Shown in pieces: positions 44,661-55,600 of a stretch of DNA of 64,000 bases (position 1 is its first letter; each line of letters starts with the position of its first letter). The DNA lies in assembly GCF_963678635.1 (NCBI RefSeq), contig NC_087068.1:60452949-60516948 (forward strand), given 5' to 3'. The position numbers and the translations under genes were made by a program. The notes under the pieces are model-generated. The model saw only the letters and a program-made list of their open reading frames with translations, was not told the origin of the DNA and searched no databases. The stretch is from Symsagittifera roscoffensis (Eukaryota > Xenacoelomorpha > Acoela > Convolutidae).

Positions 44661-45780
44661 AGAGGCGGACAGACCTGAGATCAAAGATGGCTTCTCCTTC
44701 ATGGATAAGGAAACGTACGACAGTCTTCCACTCACGAGATGGCTGGACAAATCAGGCAAGCCGATTGAAGATCATCCGGAATTACCTAAAGAACATCCAG
44801 AAAAGACCATCTTGAAGAAAAGCAGAAGGATTCCGATAGAGATAAGGCTCAGGTCCAAGATCGTGAGGGAAACGCTCAAGGCAAAAGGTTATGATCTCAA
44901 CCAGGTAGAAGCGGGAACTGCTCGAATAGATGAAGACTTAATGAGGCTGCTTGAGAAACTATCAGATGACAAACCCGTGATCCAAGAGAAGGGTCAAGAA
45001 GAACCGGAAGTCACCATACTTCGGAAACAAGAGACAGTGAACAATACTGATTCCTCAACAGGGAACGTCGCTGATAGCGAGGACGTCGTGCGGTCACTAG
45101 TTGACAAAATCCCCGAAGACATTCTGGAACAGACCAAGGTTAGGAAAAAGAAAGTGGCGTTCAAAGAAGAGGCTGAACACCTGGGACTAGATCAAGAGTC
45201 CGGGGAGTGGTCCAGGTTGATGGAAGAAGAAGAAACCGGAGAAGGGAAATTGTCCGGGGAGCGTGAAGAATGGGATGAAGACTCGGATGAGAGCAGCGAG
45301 GACCAGGACAGTCTGTGCATGATATTGGCGGAAGAGAAGATAAGACAACACGACAGGGAGTTACAGACGGATCCATCTTCATCAACGTACAATCTGGACA
45401 TACAAGAGGTACGAGGTGGTGAAGAACTTGAGAAGATTGCGGTTTCGAGGAAGCCATTCAGGGAACTATCATGCAACTCGAACGTCAGAACGAATCTAGT
45501 GCCAGAAGACGATATGAAAATCGTGAAAAGGATCATATGCGTAAAGCTAAGTGATGACATCCACAACCCTGGTGAGATGAATGGACAGATCATGGCGCTA
45601 AAGGAGCATGTCAAGGCGAGATATAGGCTGTCAGACCTAATAAGAGCCCAGAAGAATGAAAAAATGACAAGTAACCTCTCCAAATGGATCCAGTCGGGGA
45701 TCAAGGAGAAGGGGGAACTTGAGGAAGACAGCTACAGGATCTTGAGCCAGTTCTACAAAGAAAAGAAAGACTTACTCTAT
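44661..45780 (+). pseudogene. E2 acidic connector between RNase H and integrase
   Basis: An insertion of about 370 residues not usual between RNase H and integrase in gypsy elements. It is very acidic around 45180-45340 (runs of Glu/Asp such as MEEEETGEG) and helical at its C-terminus. It is open in the same frame as RNase H and integrase (44122-46011). No domain recognised; it may be a spacer. Confidence 0.6.
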
Positions 45781-47206
45781 CACACAGCTGATGGGGTGGT
45801 AGCGTGCAAGAGGAGAGATGAGGAAAAGATACTACACAAACACAACCTCATCATACTGCCACAATTGTATCAAACGGAGGTGCTTTTCAGATCACACGAC
45901 CAGATGGGGCACCAGGGGATAGATAAAGTACAACAAAGGATACTTCATAGGTTTGAATGGCCGGCAATGAGAAAAGCTTGCGAGAGATGGGTGAATGCCT
46001 GCCTAGCATGACTTCAGGTAAAAGACCCAAGGAAGATGAAGTTTCCCCTCAAGTCTGTCGAGAGTTCAGAATTCAATGAAGTAGTGTAGATAGACCATCA
46101 AAAAATCTGCATGACGGAGTCGGGTTATAACCAAATACTGGTTATAATTGATCACTTCACAAAGTTGGCGGAAGCGGTTCCGTGCCAGACAGCCTCGGCC
46201 GAAGAGACATGTGATCATCTGATAACACACTGGATATCGCGGTATGGTTGTCCAATGACTTTTCAGTCAGACAACGGCAAAGCTTTTGTGGGGGACTTGA
46301 CAAAAGAATTGATGAAGAGATCGCACATTGCTCAAGCACACTCGACGACCTATCATCCACAGACAAATGGGTTGGTAGAGAGACAGAACAGGACACTGGT
46401 CAACATGTTAAGGGTGTACTGCTGAAGATACATGACGGACTAGGACAAATACCTGCCACAGGTAGTAGGATCCTATAACAGTACTCAGCACTCAACGACG
46501 GGCATCAGTCCTTTCATGAAGTTGACGGGCAGGGAGAGGGCAATGCCTCTAACAATCTTCTATCCGGAATACGAGGGGAAGAGGACGTCGCCTCAAGCAT
46601 ATGTGAAGGAAGCAATCAAAAGACAACAAGAGCTAAATGAGCTATGCAGGAGAAATACGGCGCAAGCGCAAATGAGACAACGCAAGAAGTATGACGAAAA
46701 AATATTGCAAGCGAAGCCATATGAAGTGGGCCAGTACGTGTGGGTCTTCCAAAATGTCATACCAAGGGAACGAAGAAACTACTCAAGAAGTGGAGGGGAC
46801 CATTCATGATAACGGAAGTACATCAAAAAGGACGGTTCTACCGCTTGAGTACTGGGCGAGCAGCACATTACGAAAATCTGAAGCCTCACGTCCCATCCCC
46901 GGAAGACTGGTGCCTACCGAAAGACATGGAGGGTCTCGAGTACCTGGTGGTGGAGCCAGCGTGTGAAGTGAATGAAAAGGGCACCAGAGAGAAAAATGAT
47001 GGCAATGAAAACTTGAGCTTGGACGACAATGAGAAGATAGAGGTGGAGTCTGAAGCAGGATCGTTTGCAGAAGAAGACTGGAACGACCCGGAGCAGGATG
47101 AGGTACCGAAGTGGATGGAGCCAGATCGACCAATATCACCAGGAACCAGAACTGGCAATCGCAAACGGACCGGTATGAGGTACAACAGATACGGGATGAC
47201 TTCTTG
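45781..47206 (+). pseudogene. E2 integrase with GPF module
   Basis: HHCC zinc module (SHDQMGHQGIDK near 45895 and a Cys pair near 45985-46010), catalytic core with VIIDHFTKLAE (46144; the first Asp lies near 46095), SDNGKAF (46266) and GLVERQNRT (46369), and a GPF C-terminal module WRGPFMITEV (about 46795). Stops: TGA 46009-46011, TAG 46087-46089, TGA 46423-46425 and TAG 46441-46443. A frameshift lies between 46740 and 46800. The tail after GPF is long and acidic and leads into the C-terminal domain below. Confidence 0.88.
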
Positions 47207-48202
47207 ATTGACAAGATACAGCCAGACAAATTGGGAGAGGAGCTACTGAGTGCAGGCGAACTGGAAGCCGAAGAGGAATGGCAGGTCATCAACGATGATG
47301 GGCACTATCCGCAGGAAGACTACTCGGCACCAGAATTAGAGACGGATCTCGAACAGAGTGAGATAGAGAGGAGGGAGAATACGAACTTGAGGATACTAGA
47401 GTGGATGCGCGATGTCAAGAACGAAAGCCACGAAGGACAAAGCCTTCAACAAGTCGACATGTCGTCAGAAAAATATACGAAGGCGGAGGACCCTCTCTTC
47501 GGCTGGACGGCAACAGACAGGCCACTCGACATTCCACCGGACAATTCAGACCCGACACCATCGACGGGGACGTCGATAAATATTTTTGTCCGGGGAGTGG
47601 GGGTAGGACTTACCCACACCGAAAATTTGATGATAAAGAAGCTTAAGGAAGTAAGAGAAACGAGCGAATTGGAACTGGAAGAGGAAGAGCCAGAGCCTAC
47701 CATAGGACGGAATTTCAAAACGAAATTTGAAATACCCAATGAATATTCGGAAAACATAATGATAACGGATAGCGACTTCATCCTGTCAAACAGGACTAGC
47801 GCGATCTGCATCACGGCGGACATGAGTTTCAAATCAAGACCGGAAGCTGACTTCAAAAGAGAATACCAGAACGTAGAGTTTCTGTTCAGACAGAGACCAG
47901 GACTGGGAGGGATGGCAGCGCTTCCACCATCAGTAGCACAAGTCCCGGGGAAATACCTGTGCTTCCTAGTGACGAGGGTCAATGACAGGAACACAATTGA
48001 TCCCGAACACGTGATGTTGGCACTAACAAGACCACGAGACTTTATGATTGAAAGAGGGATAACGGAGGTCTCAATGCCGGTGTATGACCCAAACAGGGGC
48101 AAATTGAGCCCAAGGGAATTATACGCCATCCTACACGTAGTCTTCGCAGAAACCGAGATAATGGTGTATCTCCACAAGAAGTACTACTTGAGCATCGCCT
48201 GA
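47111..48202 (+). pseudogene. E2 Pol C-terminal extension with macro-like domain
   Basis: Frame of 363 codons reached from the integrase tail by a frameshift near 47190 and ending at TGA 48200-48202. The first ~200 residues are acidic. The last ~150 resemble a macro fold (ADP-ribose-binding) in strand order: SAICITADMSFKSRPEADF, then a YLCFLVTR strand, a charged helix, a SMPVYDP strand-loop and ILHVVFAETEIMVYLH as last helix and strand. The glycine-rich ligand loops of active macro domains are not obvious, so it may be a divergent or non-catalytic version. This call rests on pattern recognition only. Confidence 0.5.
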
Positions 48203-48460
48203 GTCGGGTACATGGGGGTCTCGAGTCGGGAGTAAGGGAGTTGTCTTGAGTTAGGTACTGGGGTGTGGCACAGGTAGAGGGATCTTAAAAACGCAATTGG
48301 CATGACAATTGAATTTTAGAAGAATTGATGGTGCTAAAACATAAAATGAATCTGCATGCTTTTAGCGAAACTCCAATTTGAAATTGTTTTAAAGTGGGAT
48401 AAAAATGATAAGATTTTAACCATACGGGTAAAAGGGGGGTTTCTAGGCTAGGAATATGGC

Positions 48461-48658
48461 ATGGCAAGTCTTAATGCGGTTTCTGTTCTCAGATCAAATT
48501 TGAAAAACAAAGTTGAAAACTCAACCACACTCGAGCGAGAGACGGAAAAGAAAATCTTGACTGAACTCGCGATAATCGACACCTGCAACAAGTATTTGCA
48601 AGGAGACATTTCTAGAGAATTCTTGAGTTGGTATATTCTTGAGTTGGTATATTCTTGA
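48461..48658 (+). CDS. E2 small ORF ahead of second polyprotein
   Basis: ATG-started 65-codon ORF with an amphipathic helical middle (TTLERETEKKILTELAIID). It ends inside the 16-bp repeats. Uncertain: a leader peptide, a relic, or chance. Confidence 0.25.
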   Translation: MASLNAVSVLRSNLKNKVENSTTLERETEKKILTELAIIDTCNKYLQGDISREFLSWYILELVYS

Positions 48659-48692
48659 GTGGGGTAATTCTTGAGTTGGTATATTCCTGAGT
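48619..48692 (+). repeat. 16-bp tandem repeat, five units, CTTGAG core
   Basis: TTCTTGAG or TTCCTGAG words begin at 48620, 48636, 48652, 48668 and 48684, exactly 16 nt apart. The same ATTCTTGAGT word recurs in the LTRs. Confidence 0.85.
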
Positions 48693-48728
48693 CGAATAAC
48701 ATTTGAACACGTCCCGGAATCACAGAAA

Positions 48729-50648
48729 ATGGCAGACAGATTCTGGAAATCAATGCCCGCGGCCCTGAAGAAGCCCGCTCTTGATGAGTTGTACAGACGC
48801 TTAAGGGACCTGGATTATACCCAGATAGACGAGAGAATGGCGGTGATGTTGAATGCCATCCTCCAACTGGAAGAGCAGGGCGAGTGCAGGGAGTCTGCGA
48901 CGGAGGCTGTCTTGATGGTAGGCTACACCACGGATGGAGTATCCAATCAAGAGCAAACCAGATGGCTGTCCTGGAACGTGGATGGGACGATAAGGGGGTT
49001 CGATTTGGCGAGGAACCCTGGCTTGAACAACAATACGGAGTATGGTGCAGGGGAATTCCCAATGCCGGTCAGAACATCATTCAGATCAACAAGCCAGAGC
49101 GCGAGTAAGATACCATCGATGACGCGAGCTCAACAGACGACTGAGGCATACCCGGATCTCAGTACTCTAAAGAAGGAACTCGAGAAGACACAGAAAGAGA
49201 GGAACAAGGCGAACCTAGATCGGGATCAGGCAAAGCTGGGCTGGGAAAAAGCTCAGCTTGAAAGGGACCAGGCGATCATTGAACGAGATCAGACTCAGAG
49301 GTTGCTTGAGATACTACGGGCTGAACAACAGCAGGCAGAAAGGGTGCGAGAGAATGCCGCGAATTGCGAGCAACCGAAGCAGGTTCTCGAGAGAGACCAG
49401 GCGAAACTTGAGAGGATCCAGAGACAACAACGCGAACTCGACATGCAGAAAGGGGCTAGGCCCAAGGAACGGGTAGTTACTACCTCGCGACCAGAATCAC
49501 GAATGGAAGTGGATGAAGCACCCAGGGCAAGAGGACGGTTTAATCTTGACCGTGAGGCCCGAGAACACATGAGTGAAGGGTTGGAAGTCTGGATCTCGAA
49601 TGAAGCAACGTCCTCCCTCCACAGCCTAGAGACACAACCCATACGCCCGTTGATGGATCTGGCACTGCCAGGGTACACCCCTACCTCAACCTCGAGCGGC
49701 AGTCAGATGAGCGGCGGCTCATCGCGTCTGAAGGAGCTGCACGAGAGGTTACAACGGAAAAGTCGTGAGGACTCAGCAAGGGCGGAGCTTCCCCCAACGT
49801 GGAGGGAACAACAGGTCAGAAGCGTCATGATCTCGAGCTTTAAGAAGAACACCGAAAAAAGATACCACAGGCACAATCGGTTGGATTGGAATCCGGAACA
49901 AAAGGTCAGGAGAGACTGTTTTCACGATGCAGCCTGGGTGGAATACCTTTCGCCGACCCGCGTGCCAGAAGGTGCGGTTCACCTAATTATAGGGGACAGC
50001 CTATTGCGGGTGCTGACCCGGATTCAATCGCACTGGCAGACGGATATCTTGAGTTTCGCTGGGGCAGCCTCGCCACAGATATTGGCGACACTTGATATGC
50101 TGGGGATGACGAAAGTTTACACGGTGACCTTGATGATCGGAACAAATGATGTATCCAGAGGGGAGCCTAGGAAGGTGACGAGATTGCACGACAAGATGTG
50201 CTGCCTTCTAGAGGAGCTGAGGATCCAGATGGACCCCATCCTGTTGGCGATATTCACTGTCCCCTACAACATGAGGTTCGACCAGCATGCCTTGGAAATG
50301 AATGAGAAGGTGCGAAACCTGAACACAGTGATCCGAGAGATTCATCGGAAGAGTGTGCTTCCCCTCAGATTGTTGGACGTGGCGGAACAGATGGAGCAGG
50401 CGGGATTACCTGATGACACCTCTAATGATGGCATCCACTTTGATAGACCAAGAGGAGTAGAGTGGCTGAACGACGTCTTTCAAGGACACATAAATGCGCT
50501 AGAGGCGGACCTGCTGGAGACGGCCCAATTTACTTTCGCACCACCCCCGAACCCACCATTCCTTGCCTCGGGGTCGACTCTAGAGATAGTTCAAGGAGCA
50601 ACCAAGCAAGATTGTCGAGTGTCACACCAATGGAATCTGAGGAGGTGA
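48729..50648 (+). CDS. E2 second polyprotein, N-terminus: coiled coil plus SGNH/GDSL hydrolase
   Basis: ATG 48729 opens 639 codons. Residues 1-120 are helical. Residues about 145-240 form a coiled coil with repeats of the type LxRDQAKLxxxKAQLERDQ. Residues about 415-600 are an SGNH hydrolase: block I GDS (Ser about 423), block II Gly in SFAGAAS (about 439), block III IGTND (about 470) and block V DGIHFD (Asp 567, His 570, DxxH spacing). SGNH enzymes cleave esters of lipids or carbohydrates through a Ser-His-Asp set; all four blocks are visible. A frameshift between about 50540 and 50600 diverts it from the continuing frame (50462-51058). Such a domain is foreign to standard Gag-Pol. Possible roles: particle release, entry or lipid modification. 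Confidence 0.75.
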   Translation: MADRFWKSMPAALKKPALDELYRRLRDLDYTQIDERMAVMLNAILQLEEQGECRESATEAVLMVGYTTDGVSNQEQTRWLSWNVDGTIRGFDLARNPGLNNNTEYGAGEFPMPVRTSFRSTSQSASKIPSMTRAQQTTEAYPDLSTLKKELEKTQKERNKANLDRDQAKLGWEKAQLERDQAIIERDQTQRLLEILRAEQQQAERVRENAANCEQPKQVLERDQAKLERIQRQQRELDMQKGARPKERVVTTSRPESRMEVDEAPRARGRFNLDREAREHMSEGLEVWISNEATSSLHSLETQPIRPLMDLALPGYTPTSTSSGSQMSGGSSRLKELHERLQRKSREDSARAELPPTWREQQVRSVMISSFKKNTEKRYHRHNRLDWNPEQKVRRDCFHDAAWVEYLSPTRVPEGAVHLIIGDSLLRVLTRIQSHWQTDILSFAGAASPQILATLDMLGMTKVYTVTLMIGTNDVSRGEPRKVTRLHDKMCCLLEELRIQMDPILLAIFTVPYNMRFDQHALEMNEKVRNLNTVIREIHRKSVLPLRLLDVAEQMEQAGLPDDTSNDGIHFDRPRGVEWLNDVFQGHINALEADLLETAQFTFAPPPNPPFLASGSTLEIVQGATKQDCRVSHQWNLRR

Positions 50649-52600
50649 GATCATCAACGCCCCCGAGTTCAGTAATATCCTCAGTGGTAGTGGCAGAGAG
50701 CAAGAGGGCAGAGAGGTCTGTGGAGGCTGCTCGCTTGAAGTATACAGAAAAGGTGAAGAAGCTGGATCTAGAAGACTTGGAATGTCGGCGAGAATTGGCG
50801 GAGATATTGGGCATCGATCGAGTGTCACATGAAGACTTGAGTAGACATCACTGCGTGGTTTGGCTGAAGGCTCATGAGGCGCATTTCTCGAGGGCGAAAC
50901 TGATTAAGACAGCGGACTTGACAGGGATTCCCACGAAGACGATCATGGGACCCGTCAATTATAGACCTCTCAAGTTGCTGGGGAGCCCCGGATTCATATC
51001 AGAACCTCCCAAACACCGAACGAGTATTGCCAGAATCAGGTTGGCGTCTCCGGCATAGTTGATGGTGGTAGACAAGCTGCTAAATCCGGGAGAAATGGAA
51101 TTGCCGGGTGCCGCCTACGAAGGTTCGAAGTTGGCGGCAGACCCTAGGTACGGGAAGCCCTGTGGGAGTACCCAGCTGGCCAAGACGTTAGCGGTATACG
51201 ATAGAGCAGATCCAGCTGCTGCAAGGGTAGTCATCATAGCAGGATCCGACTTTGAAGGGACGTCCCCCAAGTTATTTTGGCCAGAGACGCTGATATACTC
51301 TTTGCCTGGAGCTGAGCTAAATCAGATGTTAACACTAGTGGTGGCAATAAATTCGGAGATGCCCTGTGAACCTGAGTTGCTCTTGTTTGCAGGAATGAAT
51401 GATCACCTGCATGCGGCGGGACTTCTTGAGCAGCTGAAGGTCGGTGAACCAACACCGAGCAAGATCTGGGAAGCTATTCAGACGCTGTTCGCGGCAATGA
51501 ACGAGGTGCAGGAGAATGTGGTCTCAAGATTCGGCTCCAAAACGAAGGTGGTGTTCACCACGTCCCCTGGATACGCGAGTATGTCACCTGCCCTGCACTT
51601 TGTGTATGCGGTCTTGATACTGATAGCAGAGGGAAACGAGTGGCGAATCTTGATGGCTGCTCCCAATCGGGAATTGGAGCCATCAAACCTGAGGCTCCGC
51701 AAATCAGAGTTGGCGGCGGCGTGGGCGGACATATCCCATGCACTCAGGGGCTTTTATGGACTAGCCGACATCCTGATTGTATTGGACGAAGTGCTCTTGC
51801 TGGAGATATCAAACTTTGCTCGGCAACTTAAGTTCAACCCGGTTATTGGGGACGACCACCCAGCGATAAACCAGTTGACGGCCAGCTTATGGTTTAGGAG
51901 CATGGAAGTGACGGTCACGGGTTCTACCGGCAAGTCTAGAGTGCCAAGCAATGAGAGGAGAAACGTGGCCGAAACGGAGAAGCAGCTAGAGTCAATGGCA
52001 TACCGTCTGACACAAGAGAATGGTTGATGGCCATTTTTGACACCAAGGCTAGAGAAAGCCACGAACAAGACGAGGGAGGATGCACCATCCCTCGTGAAGC
52101 AAGTCTGGAGTTTCCTCGAAAAGCAGCTGGAGCTGGCCGAAAGAAGGGAGATGACGGTAGCTAGATTTGTCTCGGCAGCCAATGAAGTGACGATTGGAGG
52201 GTTCTGGAAAGAGCACGCGGAGGGCGAGCTGAGGACTAGAAAGGATCACGAAATCCTGAAGTTCTTGAGTCCTTGCTGGGGCAGAGACTTCATGGCGGAA
52301 GTGTTCGGCACCATGGCGACTCTCTTTGGAGCTTTTGTGCAGGAGATTCTAGGCAAGCCCATTAGCCTGCTATTGGCTTTATATCTGGTTTACCCCCGGT
52401 ACTTGTTCAACATGGGCCCAATTTACATGTTCGGTCGAGGAGTAGAGACACTCCGGGTTGATGGGTACCTGGCACTAGTGCTCCTGACTCATGGGGAGTT
52501 GGTGTCATTTCATCGACTAATGAGATATGGGGAGCCGCTATCGATGGGCAAGACCCACTCGAGTATTGAAACCTCTTCTTACAAGTGTGCCGCGGACTGA
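50555..52600 (+). pseudogene. E2 second polyprotein, second SGNH-like segment
   Basis: Continuation in the frame of 50462-51058, 51059-52027 and 52037-52600, interrupted by TAG 51056-51058 and TGA 52025-52027. A helical basic part (DLECRRELAEILG) precedes a second alpha/beta domain with IIAGSDFEG (about 51234), LLFAGMNDHL (about 51387) and GDDHPAINQL (about 51850). The order matches SGNH blocks I, III and V, but the Ser position reads GSD and the final block lacks DxxH spacing, so it may be a degenerate duplicate. Downstream (52200-52600) is a hydrophobic-helical stretch (LLLALYLVYPRYLF). A missing G near 52595 shifts the frame into the next segment. Confidence 0.5.
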
Positions 52601-55600
52601 AGACGCTGTTGGTACAGTACCTTATGATGCAGAATCGACACATGACGGGCGAGGAAAAGAATCCAAGGTCAAGAGAAGAGTGGAAGAAGATGAATGGAGG
52701 CATGCCTCTGTTGACGGACCTATGCCTGGCCATGAGGTCGGACCCGATGGGTATAATTAGAGGTCTAGAGGAGGTGGTGACTTGCATTTACGGTCCAGCA
52801 GTGACGTACGCATTTCCAGATCCCCTGGTGACAACGTATCGTTACTCTGTAACGCACTTGAGTCTGATCAGCATCCTGGATGGGATAGCGCTCAATTGGT
52901 GCCAACAGGAGGTGTTCAGGGCACAAATGAGCAACACGGTACTCTTTGGAAAGGTGAAAGATGCCGAGTTGATAGTATACAACTTCAGGGGACAGCTGCA
53001 ATGTAGAATGGGAGGCAAGCGTGAAGGCCCCATCGAGGCATACCCGAAGTTCTGGAACCTGAACCCACTGACCGCGGACGGACGGGAAATCTTGAGAATT
53101 CCTGCTTGGAAAGAGAGCTTTGCAACGGTCAAGAGGGAACTGGAGACCATAATGGAGAGAGAAATCCTGCCTGCCATCATGCCTGAATTCCCAATAGTCA
53201 GGAGGATGACCTTAGGAATGAATAGTCCCTTGGTAGTCCCATCCATATTTGCAAAGGTCACGATGGAAGAAATACAGAAGGACTTCACCGATGGCTGGGA
53301 CCCCTTGTTCATCGGCTACACCGCGGCGGTCTATTTCCACACGAGCGAAGCGAAAATAAACTCGTGGACGAAGCAGGCGAAAAGGATGAGAGGCTCGCTG
53401 CCACCCGGATACGAGGTGCGAAAAGTCTTGAGAACTCTTGAGAAGGAGGGACTTGAGAACATGCTGCCGGTGTGGGACGATGGCAGGATGCTCGTGAAGG
53501 AGGGGCACATTGCATTGGCGGACGACATGAAGTTCGCGACACGGAAGTACAAGGCTCCCTATGGCTTGGAACAGGTGGAAATGAGACAGGAGGGAAGAGA
53601 ATTGAACGCAGCAGGTCAGCTGTATGTGGCTCTAACGGAGTACAAGAAGTTGGACCCGATGACACCGTCACCCCTGTCCGTAGAGACACCTGGAGATAAG
53701 AGGAGTGGACCCGTGGAAGACAGGTTCAAGAGAATTCTTGAGAGAAGAAAAACTGAGTCAGAAGAAGAGAGTATGGACGAAACTCTCAGCGAAGCCGGCG
53801 AGGATATGGAAGTAGGCAACACGCCAGAACCAAAAACATCAGGGGAGGAGCTTACCACTCAAGAGCTGCTGAAAGACTTGAGCGAGGAAAATTGGGCAGA
53901 CACTGCCACACCACCTCTGACCCCGTCTCCCCGGAAAAACCTGGAATTGCCATTGACAAGCGAGACCTCTAATATGGGGATGATACTCTTGAGCTCGGAG
54001 GAAAGGGAAAAGAACACGTTCGAAGGCAATAAGGATATGTTCCTGGGAACTCTGGATGCCGATGCTTGGCGAAAGTTCTTGGACGAGTTCAATCAGGAAG
54101 TGGGCAGCGGGACGACGCTGGATAAGTTCAAGGACGAACTTTGGGATACAGTTGTGAAGTTCGGAGAACCGCTCCTGATGGGGACAGGCCTAGATGAAAA
54201 GGCGAGGAAGGAGTTGCTGAACAAGCTGATAGAGTTGAGGAAAACACGATCGAAGACTAGAGATGAAAAATGTGAAGACAGCTCTACTCTGAAACAAAAA
54301 ACTGTAGATAAAATGATTGATGATATAAAAGGGGATAAGGTTGGGACTAGTAATATGATTAAAAATACTAATATCCTTAAGGCTCGAGCAGGGGGGAGGC
54401 AAGAGTTGGAAGGGTTGGATGTGGACAAAGAGGTCGAATCAGTGATGATAACGACGACACCCACAAGCAAAGATGTGAAGACTCGCAAGAGGAAGAGAGA
54501 AACGGAGGGATTGAGTAGTCCTTCTGTGGATGCTGTCTCGGAAGGAAACTTGAGGGAGACGGCGCCCATGGTTTTGGCGCGATGCAAAACGGCGGCATAC
54601 AAAAGCAACACGGAACTTAGGAGACCACTCGAAGTAGAGAGGGAAATAGAGGCTTCCGCAAGTTCGACATCGGAGGAAGACTTCAAGCCCCAGAAGACAA
54701 ACGTGAGGAGAGGTTCGACGAACGGACAGACGTGGGAAGTAGATGTCAGCAAGGAGTGGGTCTCGAAAGAACACCAGGCCACAGGGAAGCAAGTGACGAG
54801 TGACCCGCTAGAGAGGGGCAGAACAAGGAACACCTCCCGGCCATGGTGGGTGGCTCTGGAGACATTGAAGGAAATGGAAGACTGCTTGAAGAAATTGGAC
54901 AGTGGAGTAGCTCGCAAACGACGCAATTGGGCCACCCAGCAAAAGGCTGAAGTTAACCAGATAGAATTGGCGAATCAGCTGAAGAGATCCTGGCAGAATT
55001 TGTTGAAAGATCATTTCGAAGAAGCAATGAGGACACCCTCGTCAGCACCACCACTGATGGCGAATCCCTTCGTTAGGACCGCAGGACAACTGATGTTCAC
55101 ATGGAGTCTGTTGGGAATAGAGTTGGAGACATTGACCTCGTATGACAGGTTAAAGTTGGGAAGCAAGAAGCTAGAAGTGTATCAAGCACTGATGCAACAT
55201 GTGGCTAGGGATAATTCAGGCTTGAGCCTGGCCAGGCGGAAGGATGCCACGTGCTTCTTGAGATGGATAATGTCCATGATGTCGGATAGTACCATCTTGG
55301 CGTGTCACCAAAGAGCAAGCGGAGGTAAAGCCGTAGAAAAGAGAGTCTCGACGATCATATTAAACGTATATCAGAGTACTGGAATAGAGAGGGAGGATGG
55401 CCCCAGACTATCCCTAGAGATCCACCGAAAGCTGGATGAGGTGCGGAGGTTCTACAACAAGAAGTTCGAAGAGGAACACGATGTTCATCGTAATCTTACC
55501 TCGCCAGAGCAGTACTCGAGACTCAGCGAGAAGGGGGATTATCAATACGTGTCAGGGGTAATAGGGATAGCCTACAACCCCTTCTTGGATTCAGATGAGG

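Larger units (their letters stand above)
48203..48728 (+). other. E2 spacer between the two polyproteins
   Basis: Mostly non-coding. It contains one short ORF (48461-48658) and a 16-bp tandem repeat at 48619-48692 (five copies of ATTCTTGAGTTGGTAT and variants). Likely to hold signals for expressing the second polyprotein (internal promoter or splice acceptor), but no defined motif is certain. Confidence 0.5.

Noticed and set aside
44165-45704. Minus-strand ORFs opposite E2 RNase H and connector
   Set aside because: Antisense shadows; no start context or domain, and the sense frame is clearly coding.
53859-54935. Long minus-strand frames (up to 280 codons) opposite the E2 second polyprotein
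   Set aside because: Ser/Leu-rich shadows of an acidic, Lys-rich coding frame on the other strand.
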